Shown: piece after piece, positions 40,053 through 49,493 of the stretch
Numbering within the stretch: position 1 is the first letter of the stretch
Layout of the letters: each line of letters begins with the position of its first letter
Source of the DNA: Arcticimaribacter sp965277835
GTDB taxonomy: Bacteria; Bacteroidota; Bacteroidia; Flavobacteriales; Flavobacteriaceae
Direction of reading: 5' to 3'
Length of the DNA: 64,000 bases
Assembly: GCA_965277835.1 (NCBI GenBank)
Contig: OZ255841.1
Location: 1,922,001-1,986,000, forward strand
Made by a program: the position numbers and the translations under genes
Notes under the pieces: generated by a model
What the model was told of the DNA's origin: nothing
Databases searched by the model: none
Seen by the model: only the letters and a program-made list of their open reading frames with translations

Positions 40053-41306
40053 TTAGCGTTCAATTTCAAATGAGGAAATATTTTGAGTTGAGATGAGTGA
40101 ATCGTACTGATTTCCTAAAATTCTTGTATATACTAAAATAGTATATTGGTTTTCGGTTGTAGCGTGTGAACCGCTAATTCTATTTTTTTCTACCCCTTTT
40201 TCTGTTTTCCAGACATACTTATAATTATAAAACCCTTGTTTAAGTAAAAGAACGCCTTCGTAGATTTCGAAATTAGGATTGTATGTAAGCTTATATTCTT
40301 CTTTTAATTCATAGTTAGAAAACTTCCCATAGACATAAATCTCTTCATCTCTAAGTGTATATTGCTTTGCTAAACTAAAAAAAACAAGATTATAATCAGC
40401 CTCAATAGAAGGGTTCCTTCCCTGAACGGTATTTATAACAAAATCACCATTTATATCTGGGTTATACGTATAGGGATAATTTAATCGTTCTTTATCGGTA
40501 AAAAGATATACATTGTAGATATCTTCTAAACGGATAGATTTTATACCCGAATTTACAAGAGGACTATTTTTCGAATCAAAATGTAAAAACTCGTTTCCTC
40601 CTTCAAATTGAGAAGGGATGTCATATTTATAATGTAACTCACTACCAACTACATATTGTGGTTTGGTTAGTTTTTTTACATTATCCCATTGACTGTTTTG
40701 TAAGATTATAATTTGAAGATCAGTGTTAGGATTTCGTAATTGAAGTTTAGTCGGATTTATTGTAAATTGTATAGATTGATGAGTATTGAAGTTTTCTAAT
40801 GCTCTACTTCGATATGCTGCTCCTTGAATGGTAGCTAAATTGTCATAGATTAAAAATTTACGCCGAAACATAAGCTCTTCATTAGTGTTATATATCGAAA
40901 TCATATAATTACCAGGAAGTTTAAATTGCGTTTGTTCATTAGGTAATTCTAACGCGTAGTGAGTGTACCTTTGTAGTGTGCCAAACGAATTAGCATAATT
41001 TATAATACGTTGGTTATCAACTCCGTTTAAATATTCGTTTTTGAATAAAACAGCAGGAGTCCAATCATAATTGAAGTATTCTATAATATAATAATAATCT
41101 TGCTCTTGTGCGGCGAGGTCATCAAACTCAAGAATAAAAGGTTCTCCCATTTGAACAATTGGGAATTGATTTTTTTCGTGATTAACAGCTTTAAAAGAAA
41201 TACTTTTTATAAACGATGAAGTTGTTATTTCGTTTACTACCTGTGCTTTACTGAAAAAAGAAACTATAATAAAAAGAAAGAATAAATAAATGCATTTAGT
41301 TTTCAT
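40053..41306 (-). CDS. Type IX secretion system plug protein (DUF5103)
   Basis: A 417-residue exported protein with a signal peptide (residues 1-21, LFFLFIIVSFFSKAQ). The DUF5103 pattern is recognisable: FPIVQMGEPFILEFDDLAAQEQDYYYIIEYFNYDW near residue 48, YLNGVDNQRI near residue 84, the NYPYTYNPDINGDFVINTVQGRNPSIEADYNLVFFSL region near residue 276 and a C-terminal beta domain with YEGVLLLKQGFYNYKYVW. In Flavobacterium the protein of this family plugs the periplasmic side of the SprA translocon of T9SS. Its presence indicates that the organism has a type IX secretion system, whose other genes lie elsewhere. Confidence 0.88.
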   Translation of the reverse strand: MKTKCIYLFFLFIIVSFFSKAQVVNEITTSSFIKSISFKAVNHEKNQFPIVQMGEPFILEFDDLAAQEQDYYYIIEYFNYDWTPAVLFKNEYLNGVDNQRIINYANSFGTLQRYTHYALELPNEQTQFKLPGNYMISIYNTNEELMFRRKFLIYDNLATIQGAAYRSRALENFNTHQSIQFTINPTKLQLRNPNTDLQIIILQNSQWDNVKKLTKPQYVVGSELHYKYDIPSQFEGGNEFLHFDSKNSPLVNSGIKSIRLEDIYNVYLFTDKERLNYPYTYNPDINGDFVINTVQGRNPSIEADYNLVFFSLAKQYTLRDEEIYVYGKFSNYELKEEYKLTYNPNFEIYEGVLLLKQGFYNYKYVWKTEKGVEKNRISGSHATTENQYTILVYTRILGNQYDSLISTQNISSFEIER

Positions 41307-41424
41307 CGTTTAAAAATACAATATAAAGGCGATTTTACTAATCACTATCAATATAATAGCTTAAAAAAAACCATATAAATAAAAAATATTTTGAAAACCA
41401 TTTTAACTAATCTTTATTAATTAG

Positions 41425-41432
41425 TAAATTTG
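41425..41432 (+). promoter_or_regulatory. -7 promoter element of the nqr operon
   Basis: TAAATTTG followed by G matches TAnnTTTG, 30 bases before the nqrA ATG. No TTTG at the normal -33 distance. Confidence 0.5.
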
Positions 41433-41462
41433 GTAGATTTTTAGAATTTAATAATTCATTTC

Positions 41463-42815
41463 ATGTCCAAAGACATTCAAATCCGAAAAGGATTGAAGCT
41501 CAATTTAGAGGGTGAAGCTAATAAAATTTTGGTTGAGGCACCCACTTCAAAAACGTTTGCAATAAACCCGGATGATTTTTTTAATATTCTACCTAAATTA
41601 ATTGTTAAGGAAGGAGAAACTGTCAAAAAGGGAACACCTTTATTTTTTTGTAAGCAAAACCCTAGAATTCATTTTGTGTCCCCTGTTTCAGGCGAAGTAA
41701 CAGCTATTATTAGGGGAGCTAAGCGTAAAATTCTTCAAATAGTTATTACTGCAAACGAGACGAACGAGGTAGTTACTCATAAGATTTCTAATTTCGATTC
41801 TCTCGATGCAGAAGCAGTAAAAGAAATTTTATTGCAAAGTGGGGCGTGGCCATTTATAAGACAACGCCCATATAATATAATTGCTCAACCCGAAGACACA
41901 CCAAAATCTATTTTTGTATCAACGTTCTCTACAGCTCCGTTGGGTGTAGATTATGATTTTTTATTAAAGAATAATAAAGAAGACTTTCAGAAGGGAGTTG
42001 AGGTACTAAATAAAATAATTCCAGGGAATATAAATTTAGGGGTTGATAAATCTTTTAAAAGTGTTTTTGGGGCAATACATAATGCTAATATTATTGAAGT
42101 ATCTGGAGATCATCCTGCAGGAAATGTAGGCGTTCAAATACATCATATTGACCCAATTAATTTTGGGGAAAAAGTATGGGTTGTTAACCCTGAAGATGTT
42201 GTTAATATAGGCATACTATTTTCGACAGGACAATTTTCTGCTCAAAGAACTTTAAGTGTAGCAGGGTCATCTGTTAAAAAACCACAATACTATAAAGCAA
42301 GTATAGGCGTATCCTTAAAACCTTATTTAGAGGCTTCTAAAGTTGATAAGGGCGGAAGAGTTAGAGTAATTAATGGCGATGTTTTAAGCGGTACAACATC
42401 CTCTGAAGAAGGATATGTAGGGTTTTATAATAATCTTATTTCGGTTATTCCAGAAGGTAATAATTATCGTATGCTAGGATGGTTGCCTTTTGTTGACAAT
42501 CATATTCCTAGTGTTTCGAAAACTTCTTTTTCTTGGTTGAGTTCTAAAAAAAGAAAAGTTACTACAAATTTGAATGGAGAAGAGCGTGCATTGGTAGTTA
42601 CTGGCGAAATGGAGAAAGTTTTCCCTATGGATATTTTTCCAATGCAGTTAATTAAGGCATGTCTAGTAGAAGATATAGAACGAATGGAGGCTTTAGGAAT
42701 TTATGAAGTCGTCCCCGAAGACTTTGGTTTAATTGACTATGTATCTACTTCAAAAATAGAAGCACAAGAAATTATTAAAAAAGGGATTGAATTAATGATA
42801 AAAGAAGTAGGATAA
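41463..42815 (+). CDS. nqrA: Na+-translocating NADH:quinone reductase subunit A
   Basis: Cytoplasmic-side subunit of the six-subunit Nqr complex, which oxidises NADH, reduces quinone and expels Na+. The 450 residues begin IQIRKGLKLNLEGE; VKEGETVKKGTPLFFCK near residue 50 and FVSPVSGEVTAI near residue 72 are a biotinyl/lipoyl-like fold typical of NqrA. It starts an operon of eight genes ending with apbE. Confidence 0.96.
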   Translation: MSKDIQIRKGLKLNLEGEANKILVEAPTSKTFAINPDDFFNILPKLIVKEGETVKKGTPLFFCKQNPRIHFVSPVSGEVTAIIRGAKRKILQIVITANETNEVVTHKISNFDSLDAEAVKEILLQSGAWPFIRQRPYNIIAQPEDTPKSIFVSTFSTAPLGVDYDFLLKNNKEDFQKGVEVLNKIIPGNINLGVDKSFKSVFGAIHNANIIEVSGDHPAGNVGVQIHHIDPINFGEKVWVVNPEDVVNIGILFSTGQFSAQRTLSVAGSSVKKPQYYKASIGVSLKPYLEASKVDKGGRVRVINGDVLSGTTSSEEGYVGFYNNLISVIPEGNNYRMLGWLPFVDNHIPSVSKTSFSWLSSKKRKVTTNLNGEERALVVTGEMEKVFPMDIFPMQLIKACLVEDIERMEALGIYEVVPEDFGLIDYVSTSKIEAQEIIKKGIELMIKEVG

Positions 42816-42826
42816 AAATATTGTAT

Positions 42827-43984
42827 ATGAATTTTTTAAGAAAAAAGATTGATAGACTTAGAAAGCCTTTTAACAGAGGTGAAAAGTGGGAGAAATTTGC
42901 CCCAGCGGCTAATGCGTTCGATACACTTTTATTTGTTCCCAATCATGTTACAGAGAAAGGATCTCATATTCGCGATGCTGTTGATTTGAAAAGAACAATG
43001 GTAACAGTTATAATAGCGCTATTACCTGCTTTGTTTTATGGAATTTATAATACAGGGTATCAATATTTTATTCAAACAGGGGAGGACTTTACTACTATAG
43101 ATGCGTTTGTTCATGGGTTATGGAAAATCCTTCCTATGATTGTTGTTTCTTATGTAGTAGGACTTTCTATAGAGTTTGGTTTTGCAGTTTATAGAGGACA
43201 CGAAGTTAACGAAGGGTATCTCGTTACAGGGCTTTTGATTCCTATGATTATGCCTGTCGATATTCCGTTATGGATGGTAGGTGTTTCTACTGCTTTTGCA
43301 GTAATAATTGGAAAAGAAGCTTTTGGAGGCACAGGGATGAATATTCTAAACCCAGCTCTTACGGCTAGGGCTTTTGCATTTTTTGCATACCCAACGTATA
43401 TGTCGGGGAATAAAGTATGGGTTTCTGAAGCCACAAATGTAGATGCAATATCGGGCGAAACAATTTTAGGGTTTTTGGCAGCTGGTAGCGAAATAACTTA
43501 CTCTACGGCAGAAATGTTTAGGGGATCTATTCCAGGGTCAATCGCAGAAACATCCACATTATGGATAGGTGTCGGGGCTTTGATTTTGATATTAACAGGT
43601 GTAGGAAGTTGGAGAATTATTTTTGGAGGTATAATAGGAGCAGCAATTGTAGGGTTTTTATTTAATCTTTGGGGTGCAAATGCGCTAATGAGTTTTTCAT
43701 GGATAAACCATTTGTTTGCTGGCGGTTTTGCTTTTGGCATTGTGTTTATGGCAACCGATCCAGTTTCTGCTGCACAGACAGACAAAGGAAAATGGATTTA
43801 TGGAATTTTAGTCGGAGCCTTTTGTATTTTAATTAGAGTATTTAATCCTGCATACCCTGAAGGGGTTATGTTAGCTATTCTATTATTGAATGTTTTTGCA
43901 CCTACGATTGATTACTATGTGATAAATGCTAATATTTCTAAACGAAAAAAACGTTGGGCGGCAGCTCAACTCAAAACTACTTAA
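42827..43984 (+). CDS. nqrB: Na+-translocating NADH:quinone reductase subunit B
   Basis: Membrane subunit with about nine helices and a covalently bound FMN, part of the Na+ path. It is 385 residues from the ATG at 42827; a TTG two codons upstream is rejected. GTGMNILNPALTARAFAFFAYP near residue 168 is a family signature. The FMN-attachment motif, Dxx(S/T)GAT in most NqrB, reads DAISGET near residue 207, so Glu replaces the usual Ala before the acceptor Thr. It lies directly after nqrA. Confidence 0.95.
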   Translation: MNFLRKKIDRLRKPFNRGEKWEKFAPAANAFDTLLFVPNHVTEKGSHIRDAVDLKRTMVTVIIALLPALFYGIYNTGYQYFIQTGEDFTTIDAFVHGLWKILPMIVVSYVVGLSIEFGFAVYRGHEVNEGYLVTGLLIPMIMPVDIPLWMVGVSTAFAVIIGKEAFGGTGMNILNPALTARAFAFFAYPTYMSGNKVWVSEATNVDAISGETILGFLAAGSEITYSTAEMFRGSIPGSIAETSTLWIGVGALILILTGVGSWRIIFGGIIGAAIVGFLFNLWGANALMSFSWINHLFAGGFAFGIVFMATDPVSAAQTDKGKWIYGILVGAFCILIRVFNPAYPEGVMLAILLLNVFAPTIDYYVINANISKRKKRWAAAQLKTT

Positions 43985-43986
43985 GT

Positions 43987-44706
43987 ATGAATAGAGATAG
44001 TAATTCATATACATTCCTTTTTTCAGCTATTATGGTTTTTGTAGTAGCGTCTTCTTTAGCTTTTACCGCGACTTTGCTCAAAGAAAAGCAAGATGAGAAT
44101 GTTCGTAAAGAGCAAATGCAAAATATCCTTTCTACAATAGGTATTGATATTGATAGAGATGGGGCAGAGAAATTATATAATCAGAATATTAAAAAAACAT
44201 TGGCACTTACTTTAGATGGCACTCCTGATGATGAAGTAGATGCGTTTAAAATTAAATTAGAAACAGAGCTAAATAAACCTATTGAAGAACAACGGTTTCC
44301 TTTATATGTAGCCGAAGTAGACACCCAATCGTATTATATTATACCTCTTCGCGGAGCTGGTCTTTGGAATGCAATTTGGGGATATATTTCACTTGAAAGT
44401 GATATGAAAACCATTAAAGGTGCAGTGTTCGATCATAAAGGAGAGACTGCGGGGCTTGGGGCAGAAATTACAAAAAAGTGGTTTCAAGATCGTTTTGTTG
44501 GCGAAACAATTTTTGATGCACAAGGATCGCTTGTTGGAATTACAGTCTCTAAGACAAATAATGACCCCGAAGGGAATGATAAGAACGACCATGAAGTAGA
44601 TGCTATATCAGGAGCAACAATTACTGGAGATGGAGTATCTAAAATGATATTAGAGCGTTTAGAATATTATAAACCTTATTTTAAACAAAAAGCGACAGTA
44701 CAATAA
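43987..44706 (+). CDS. nqrC: Na+-translocating NADH:quinone reductase subunit C
   Basis: A 239-residue subunit with one N-terminal membrane helix (about 11-29) and a periplasmic FMN-binding domain. The flavinylation motif DAISGATIT near residue 210 is intact, so ApbE would attach FMN to the Thr of SGAT. GETAGLGAEITKKWFQDRF near residue 154 is another signature. The ATG at 43987 lies two bases after the nqrB stop; a longer reading inside nqrB is rejected. Confidence 0.95.
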   Translation: MNRDSNSYTFLFSAIMVFVVASSLAFTATLLKEKQDENVRKEQMQNILSTIGIDIDRDGAEKLYNQNIKKTLALTLDGTPDDEVDAFKIKLETELNKPIEEQRFPLYVAEVDTQSYYIIPLRGAGLWNAIWGYISLESDMKTIKGAVFDHKGETAGLGAEITKKWFQDRFVGETIFDAQGSLVGITVSKTNNDPEGNDKNDHEVDAISGATITGDGVSKMILERLEYYKPYFKQKATVQ

Positions 44707-44727
44707 TTGCTTATTAAATATAGAATT

Positions 44728-45420
44728 ATGAAGCAAAAAAAAGTATCCACTAAAAAACCAAGTTTATTCTTTATAAATAAGAGTAAAGAAGCTTTATTTT
44801 CAAAAAAGAACAGGGTACTGCTTTCAGACCCAATGGACGATAATAATCCGATAACTGTTCAAGTATTAGGAATTTGTTCTGCACTAGCTATTTCGGTTCA
44901 ATTAAAACCTGCGATTGTAATGAGCATTTCTGTAGTTGTAGTTATGGCAGCATCTAATGTTATTATCTCTTTATTAAGAAATTTAATCCCTAATCGTATT
45001 CGAATTATTGTACAATTAGTTGTAGTAGCTGCTATGGTAGTTCTTGTAGATCAAATATTAAAAGCATATTCATACGATGTATATAAACAGTTATCCATTT
45101 TTATAGGTTTAATTATAACAAACTGTATAGTAATGGGGAGATTAGAAGCATTTGCTTTGGCTAATGGACCTTGGAAATCATTTCTCGATGGAGTTGGTAA
45201 TGCAGCGGGGTATGGTTTTATTCTTATTGCTGTTGCTTTTTTTAGAGAATTATTAGGGTCAGGAAAATTACTCGGCTTTCAAGTTATTCCAGATGTGTTA
45301 TATGAAATGGGATATGAGAATAATGGTTTAATGCTTTTGTCTCCAATGGCTTTAATAACAGTTGGTGTTTTTATTTGGATACAACGTTCGAGAAACCGTA
45401 AACTAATCGAAAAGAAATAG
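44728..45420 (+). CDS. nqrD: Na+-translocating NADH:quinone reductase subunit D
   Basis: A 230-residue membrane subunit with about six helices, related to RnfE. Start at the ATG at 44728 (a TTG at 44707 is rejected). LLSDPMDDNNPITVQVLGICSALA near residue 31 and ITNCIVMGRLEAFALANGPWKSFLDG near residue 130 carry the conserved NC motif that holds the intramembrane iron-sulfur centre together with NqrE. One base separates it from nqrE. Confidence 0.95.
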   Translation: MKQKKVSTKKPSLFFINKSKEALFSKKNRVLLSDPMDDNNPITVQVLGICSALAISVQLKPAIVMSISVVVVMAASNVIISLLRNLIPNRIRIIVQLVVVAAMVVLVDQILKAYSYDVYKQLSIFIGLIITNCIVMGRLEAFALANGPWKSFLDGVGNAAGYGFILIAVAFFRELLGSGKLLGFQVIPDVLYEMGYENNGLMLLSPMALITVGVFIWIQRSRNRKLIEKK

Positions 45421-45421
45421 T

Positions 45422-46039
45422 ATGGAGACATATATTAATTTATTTGTAAAAAGTATTTTTATTGAGAACATGATTTTCGCCTATTTCTTAGGGATGTGTT
45501 CTTATTTGGCAGTTTCGAAAACTGTTAAAACAGCAGTAGGTTTAGGTTTTGCAGTAATATTTGTATTATCTATAACTGTTCCTATCAACTTTTTATTAGA
45601 GACATACTTACTTAAATCGGGCGCATTGGCATGGTTAGGACAAGATTTTGCTTCAATTGATTTGAGTTTCTTAAGTTTTATTATGTTCATAGCAGTTATT
45701 GCTTCAATGGTTCAGTTGGTAGAAATGATTGTCGAAAAATTTGCCCCAGCTCTTTATAGTGCTTTAGGTATTTTTTTACCACTAATCGCAGTTAATTGTG
45801 CAATTTTAGGAGGCTCGCTTTTTATGCAACAAAAGAATTTTGGAGGCGTATTAGAGTCGGGAGTATATGGGCTTGGATCAGGGATTGGTTGGTTCTTGGC
45901 TATTCTTGCAATTGCTACAATTCGAGAAAAAATAACTTATTCAAATGTTCCTGCACCTCTTAGAGGATTAGGAATTACATTTATTATTACAGGATTAATG
46001 GCAATTGGGTTTATGAGTTTTATGGGAATTAAATTATAA
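45422..46039 (+). CDS. nqrE: Na+-translocating NADH:quinone reductase subunit E
   Basis: A 205-residue membrane subunit with six helices, pairing with NqrD as an inverted topology homologue. ENMIFAYFLGMCSYLAVSKTVKTAVGLG near residue 14 and LPLIAVNCAILGGSLF near residue 118 hold the conserved cysteines. It is followed by nqrF after 18 bases. Confidence 0.96.
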   Translation: METYINLFVKSIFIENMIFAYFLGMCSYLAVSKTVKTAVGLGFAVIFVLSITVPINFLLETYLLKSGALAWLGQDFASIDLSFLSFIMFIAVIASMVQLVEMIVEKFAPALYSALGIFLPLIAVNCAILGGSLFMQQKNFGGVLESGVYGLGSGIGWFLAILAIATIREKITYSNVPAPLRGLGITFIITGLMAIGFMSFMGIKL

Positions 46040-46057
46040 TATAACTAACTGGGCTAT

Positions 46058-47353
46058 ATGGATTTCACTATTATTTTAGCAAGCATTATTGTTTTCTTAC
46101 TTATTATATTTTTATTGGTAGGTATGTTATTAGGGACTAAAGCCAAGCTGATACCATCGGGACCAGTATCTCTTTTAATTAACGATGAGAATAAAGTTGA
46201 GGTTTCTTCAGGAAGCACTTTATTGACAACTTTAGGAGACAACAAAATTTTTCTACCTTCTGCTTGCGGTGGTGGCGGAACCTGTATTCAGTGTAGATGT
46301 CAAGTTATCGAAGGTGGTGGGGAAATCCTTCCTACGGAGAAACCACATTTTTCTCGAAAAGAAATTGCAGAGGGATGGCGTTTAGGGTGTCAGGTTAAGG
46401 TTAAAGAAAATATGGTTATTACAGTTCCAGAAGAAGTTTTTGGAATTAAGAAATGGGAAGCTACGGTAGTTCGTAATTGGAATGTAGCTTCGTTTATTAA
46501 AGAGTTTGTAGTCGAAATCCCCGAAGCGATGAATTATAAAGCAGGGGGATATATTCAGATTGAAATTCCTGAATGTGAAATTGATTACAGCGACATTGAT
46601 ATTTCTTCGCACCCCGATGAACACCCTGGTGAACCAGATAAATTTAAGAAAGAGTGGGATAGTTTTAATCTGTGGTGCCTAAAAATGAAAAATACTGAAT
46701 CTGTAGAGCGTGCTTATTCTATGGCTTCTTATCCGGCGGAAGGTTGCGAAATAATGCTGAATGTTCGTATTGCTACACCACCTTGGGATAGAAATAAAAA
46801 TGGATGGATGGATGTTAATCCTGGTATTGCATCATCTTATATTTTTTCTAGAAAAGCTGGAGACAAAGTAACAATTTCAGGACCTTTTGGAGAGTTCTTT
46901 ATTAATCCGTCCGAATCGGAAATGCTCTATGTAGGTGGTGGTGCTGGTATGGCTCCAATGCGATCGCATTTATACGAACTTTTTCGCACACTTAAAACAG
47001 GAAGAAAAGTTACGTTTTGGTATGGAGGACGTTCTAAAAGAGAATTATTTTATTTAGACCATTTCCGTGCTCTTGAAAAAGATTTTCCAAACTTTAAATT
47101 TTATGTTGCTCTATCTGAACCTTTAGAAGTTGATAACTGGAAATTAAAAGACGGTTTAGATGGAGAAGGTGATGGGTTTCAAGGGTTTGTTCATCAAGTA
47201 GTTATGGACAATTATCTTAGTACTCACGAAACACCAGAAGACATAGAGGTTTATTTTTGTGGACCTCCACTAATGAACCAAGCTGTTGAACGTATGGCAG
47301 AGGACTATGGAATTCCTCCAGAGAATGTTCGTTTTGATGATTTTGGTGGCTAA
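46058..47353 (+). CDS. nqrF: Na+-translocating NADH:quinone reductase subunit F
   Basis: NADH-oxidising subunit. The 431 residues hold an N-terminal anchor helix (about 3-25), a [2Fe-2S] domain with SACGGGGTCIQCRC near residue 69 and the fourth Cys in RLGCQV near residue 109, then an FAD domain (ERAYSMASYP near residue 219) and NADH domain (LYVGGGAGMAPMRSHLYE near residue 290). Electrons pass from NADH through FAD and [2Fe-2S] to NqrD/E. Confidence 0.97.
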   Translation: MDFTIILASIIVFLLIIFLLVGMLLGTKAKLIPSGPVSLLINDENKVEVSSGSTLLTTLGDNKIFLPSACGGGGTCIQCRCQVIEGGGEILPTEKPHFSRKEIAEGWRLGCQVKVKENMVITVPEEVFGIKKWEATVVRNWNVASFIKEFVVEIPEAMNYKAGGYIQIEIPECEIDYSDIDISSHPDEHPGEPDKFKKEWDSFNLWCLKMKNTESVERAYSMASYPAEGCEIMLNVRIATPPWDRNKNGWMDVNPGIASSYIFSRKAGDKVTISGPFGEFFINPSESEMLYVGGGAGMAPMRSHLYELFRTLKTGRKVTFWYGGRSKRELFYLDHFRALEKDFPNFKFYVALSEPLEVDNWKLKDGLDGEGDGFQGFVHQVVMDNYLSTHETPEDIEVYFCGPPLMNQAVERMAEDYGIPPENVRFDDFGG

Positions 47354-47400
47354 ATAATTGAAAGCAGTTTTTCAACGATATCTTTTTATAAAAGAATAAA

Positions 47401-47760
47401 GTGACAGCACAAGAATTGCACAACCTTGCTATGGAGGTAGTAGGGAAAACCCTAGAAACTGAAGGATTTGAGTTTATGACTGTCAATTCAAAACTTAAAA
47501 AAGACCCTCAATTTGTTTGCCTTAAAGACAAAAAACTACATTTTATAATTGTAAGAGCCGTTCAATATCCAAATAACCCTTTAATTTACGATAAAGATTT
47601 TATGCATAAAATTTACACTCACGCGAATAAGTTTGATGCACTTACTTATTATGCAGGAGTTGGTTTAGCACATGCTATAGATTATGATTTGCCTTTGACT
47701 ATTTCATCTCCTTATGCAATTAACTTCCAAGGGCTACAAAAAATAAAAGCAGATGCGTAG
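47401..47760 (+). CDS. Small conserved protein between nqrF and apbE, unknown function
   Basis: A 119-residue soluble protein starting with GTG at 47401. It reads as an alpha/beta domain (LAMEVVGKTLETEGFEFMTVNSKLKKDPQFVCLKDKKLHFIIV, then ALTYYAGVGLAHAIDYDLPLT) without cofactor motifs. Its place between nqrF and apbE, overlapping apbE by eight bases, argues for a role in Nqr assembly or flavin loading, but that is inference. Some genomes label such proteins as Nqr subunits, which the sequence does not support. Confidence 0.7.
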   Translation: MTAQELHNLAMEVVGKTLETEGFEFMTVNSKLKKDPQFVCLKDKKLHFIIVRAVQYPNNPLIYDKDFMHKIYTHANKFDALTYYAGVGLAHAIDYDLPLTISSPYAINFQGLQKIKADA

Positions 47761-48736
47761 CTTACTCATAGTTATAGTTTTAATATTACTTGGTTGTGAA
47801 AAACCAACAGTAAGGCACCACCAAGGATATGCACTAGGGACGAGTTATTCTATTCAATACGAATCTATTTTGTCAACCCATGACGAGGTTCAAAAAGGGA
47901 TAGACTCAATTTTCACACGAATTAATAATTCAATGTCGACCTATTTGCCAAATTCTGATATTAGCAAAATTAATAGAGGTGATTCTTTGGTTGTGGTTGA
48001 TGAACACTTTAGTAAAGTTTTTGAAAAAGCAGGTGAAGTTTGGAGTATAACAAAAGGGTACTTTGACCCTACTGTCGGAGCATGGGTAAATGCTTATGGG
48101 TTTGGACCTGAAAAACCTTTAAAAATACTTACTGAAAATGAACGCGAACGATTATCCTCTATAACAGGGTGGGATAAAATTAGACTTAACTCAAAAGGGA
48201 ATATCGAAAAAGAGTATTTAGATATTTATATAGATTTTAATGCTTTAGCTAAAGGATATACAGTAGATGTGTTAGGAAATTATTTGATGCGTTTAGGAGC
48301 AGTAGATTTTTTGATTGAAATTGGAGGAGAGATTGTAGCAAGGGGAGTTAATCCAAAATTTAATAAGCCTTGGCGAATTGCGATTGACAACCCTACTCAG
48401 AAAGAAGAGCGTAGTTTAACTCAAACATTGGTGTTGAAAAATCAAGCTATAGCTACGTCTGGGAATTACAGAAAATTTAGAATTGATTCTATTACAGGAG
48501 AGCGCTATGTACATTCTATAAATCCACTAACTGGTTACCCAGTTCGGTCTAATGTTTTGAGTACTTCGGTTATTGCTCCAGATTGTATGACAGCAGATGC
48601 CTATGCTACAGCATTAATGGTAATGCCTTTAGAAGAAGGTAAAAAACTAATTAGTTCTCTTAAGAATATCGAAGCCTATTGGATTGTTTCTGAAAAGGAT
48701 TCTATACAAGAGATTTTTTCCAAAGGGTGGAAATAA
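47753..48736 (+). CDS. apbE: FAD:protein FMN transferase ApbE
   Basis: Transfers FMN from FAD to a Thr in NqrB and NqrC. The 327 residues start with a lipoprotein signal (ILLGC lipobox, Cys15). GYALGTSYSIQY near residue 23, PTVGAWVNAYGFGPE near residue 106, DFNALAKGYTVDVLG near residue 162 and HSINPLTGYPVRS near residue 258 are ApbE signatures. Location at the end of the nqr operon agrees with its target subunits. Confidence 0.94.
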   Translation: MRSLLIVIVLILLGCEKPTVRHHQGYALGTSYSIQYESILSTHDEVQKGIDSIFTRINNSMSTYLPNSDISKINRGDSLVVVDEHFSKVFEKAGEVWSITKGYFDPTVGAWVNAYGFGPEKPLKILTENERERLSSITGWDKIRLNSKGNIEKEYLDIYIDFNALAKGYTVDVLGNYLMRLGAVDFLIEIGGEIVARGVNPKFNKPWRIAIDNPTQKEERSLTQTLVLKNQAIATSGNYRKFRIDSITGERYVHSINPLTGYPVRSNVLSTSVIAPDCMTADAYATALMVMPLEEGKKLISSLKNIEAYWIVSEKDSIQEIFSKGWK

Positions 48737-48737
48737 C

Positions 48738-49493
48738 TTACTGTTTAACAGCAACAGGAATATATTCATTTTTAGGTAAAGCAAAACGCTCTTTATCTTT
48801 TACTGATATACGTTTTAAAAAATCTAATGGAGCGGCTTTAAACCCAGCAGACTCAAGACGATCGTAATAATCTTGCCCATATATACGAACATGGTCATAT
48901 TGCCCAAAAACACGGGTACGTTCTTTGCGGCTTTTAATAGTATTATCTTCAAAAGTCTTTTCTCTATTTAGCTCTAAAGGAACTTGTAATATTGCGGTTC
49001 CTTTGGGTTTAAGCACACGGTAAAGCTCTTCCATTGCTTTTTTATCGTTGGGGATATGTTCTAAGACATGGTTACATAAAATTAAATCAAATAAATTTTT
49101 TTCAAAGGGCAAGTCACAAATATCAGCTTTCAAATCGGCTAAAGGGGAATGTAAGTCTACAGTAATATAGTGCCAATTAGAAAAAGATTTAAACTTTTTA
49201 TAAAACACTTGTTCTGGGGCTATGTGTAATACGCTTATTGTATCTGACAGGAAAGAGGTTTCATTTTGTAAATAAAGCCATAATAGACGGTGTCGCTCTA
49301 ATGAAAGTGTTCCTGGGCAGAGTGCATTTTCTCTTAAATTTTGATACCCGTAAGGTAAAAACTTTCGGTAGCTACTACCATCAATAGGGTCTGTAAAGCG
49401 ATTGCCTTTAAAATATAATTTTATTAATGGGCGAAACCAAATACTTAATTTAATTAGCCATGGTCGAGGAATAAAGTTGATAAGCCAATTCAT
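48738..49493 (-). CDS. Class I SAM-dependent methyltransferase
   Basis: A 251-residue Rossmann methyltransferase. ISVLHIAPEQVFYKKF near residue 82 replaces the usual GxGxG with HIAPE, an uncommon but known variant; DICDLPFEKNLFDLILCNHVLEHIPNDKKAMEELYRVLKPKG near residue 118 is the Methyltransf_11 core. Substrate unknown. It is the last gene of the gpmI operon and overlaps map by four bases. Confidence 0.85.
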   Translation of the reverse strand: MNWLINFIPRPWLIKLSIWFRPLIKLYFKGNRFTDPIDGSSYRKFLPYGYQNLRENALCPGTLSLERHRLLWLYLQNETSFLSDTISVLHIAPEQVFYKKFKSFSNWHYITVDLHSPLADLKADICDLPFEKNLFDLILCNHVLEHIPNDKKAMEELYRVLKPKGTAILQVPLELNREKTFEDNTIKSRKERTRVFGQYDHVRIYGQDYYDRLESAGFKAAPLDFLKRISVKDKERFALPKNEYIPVAVKQ

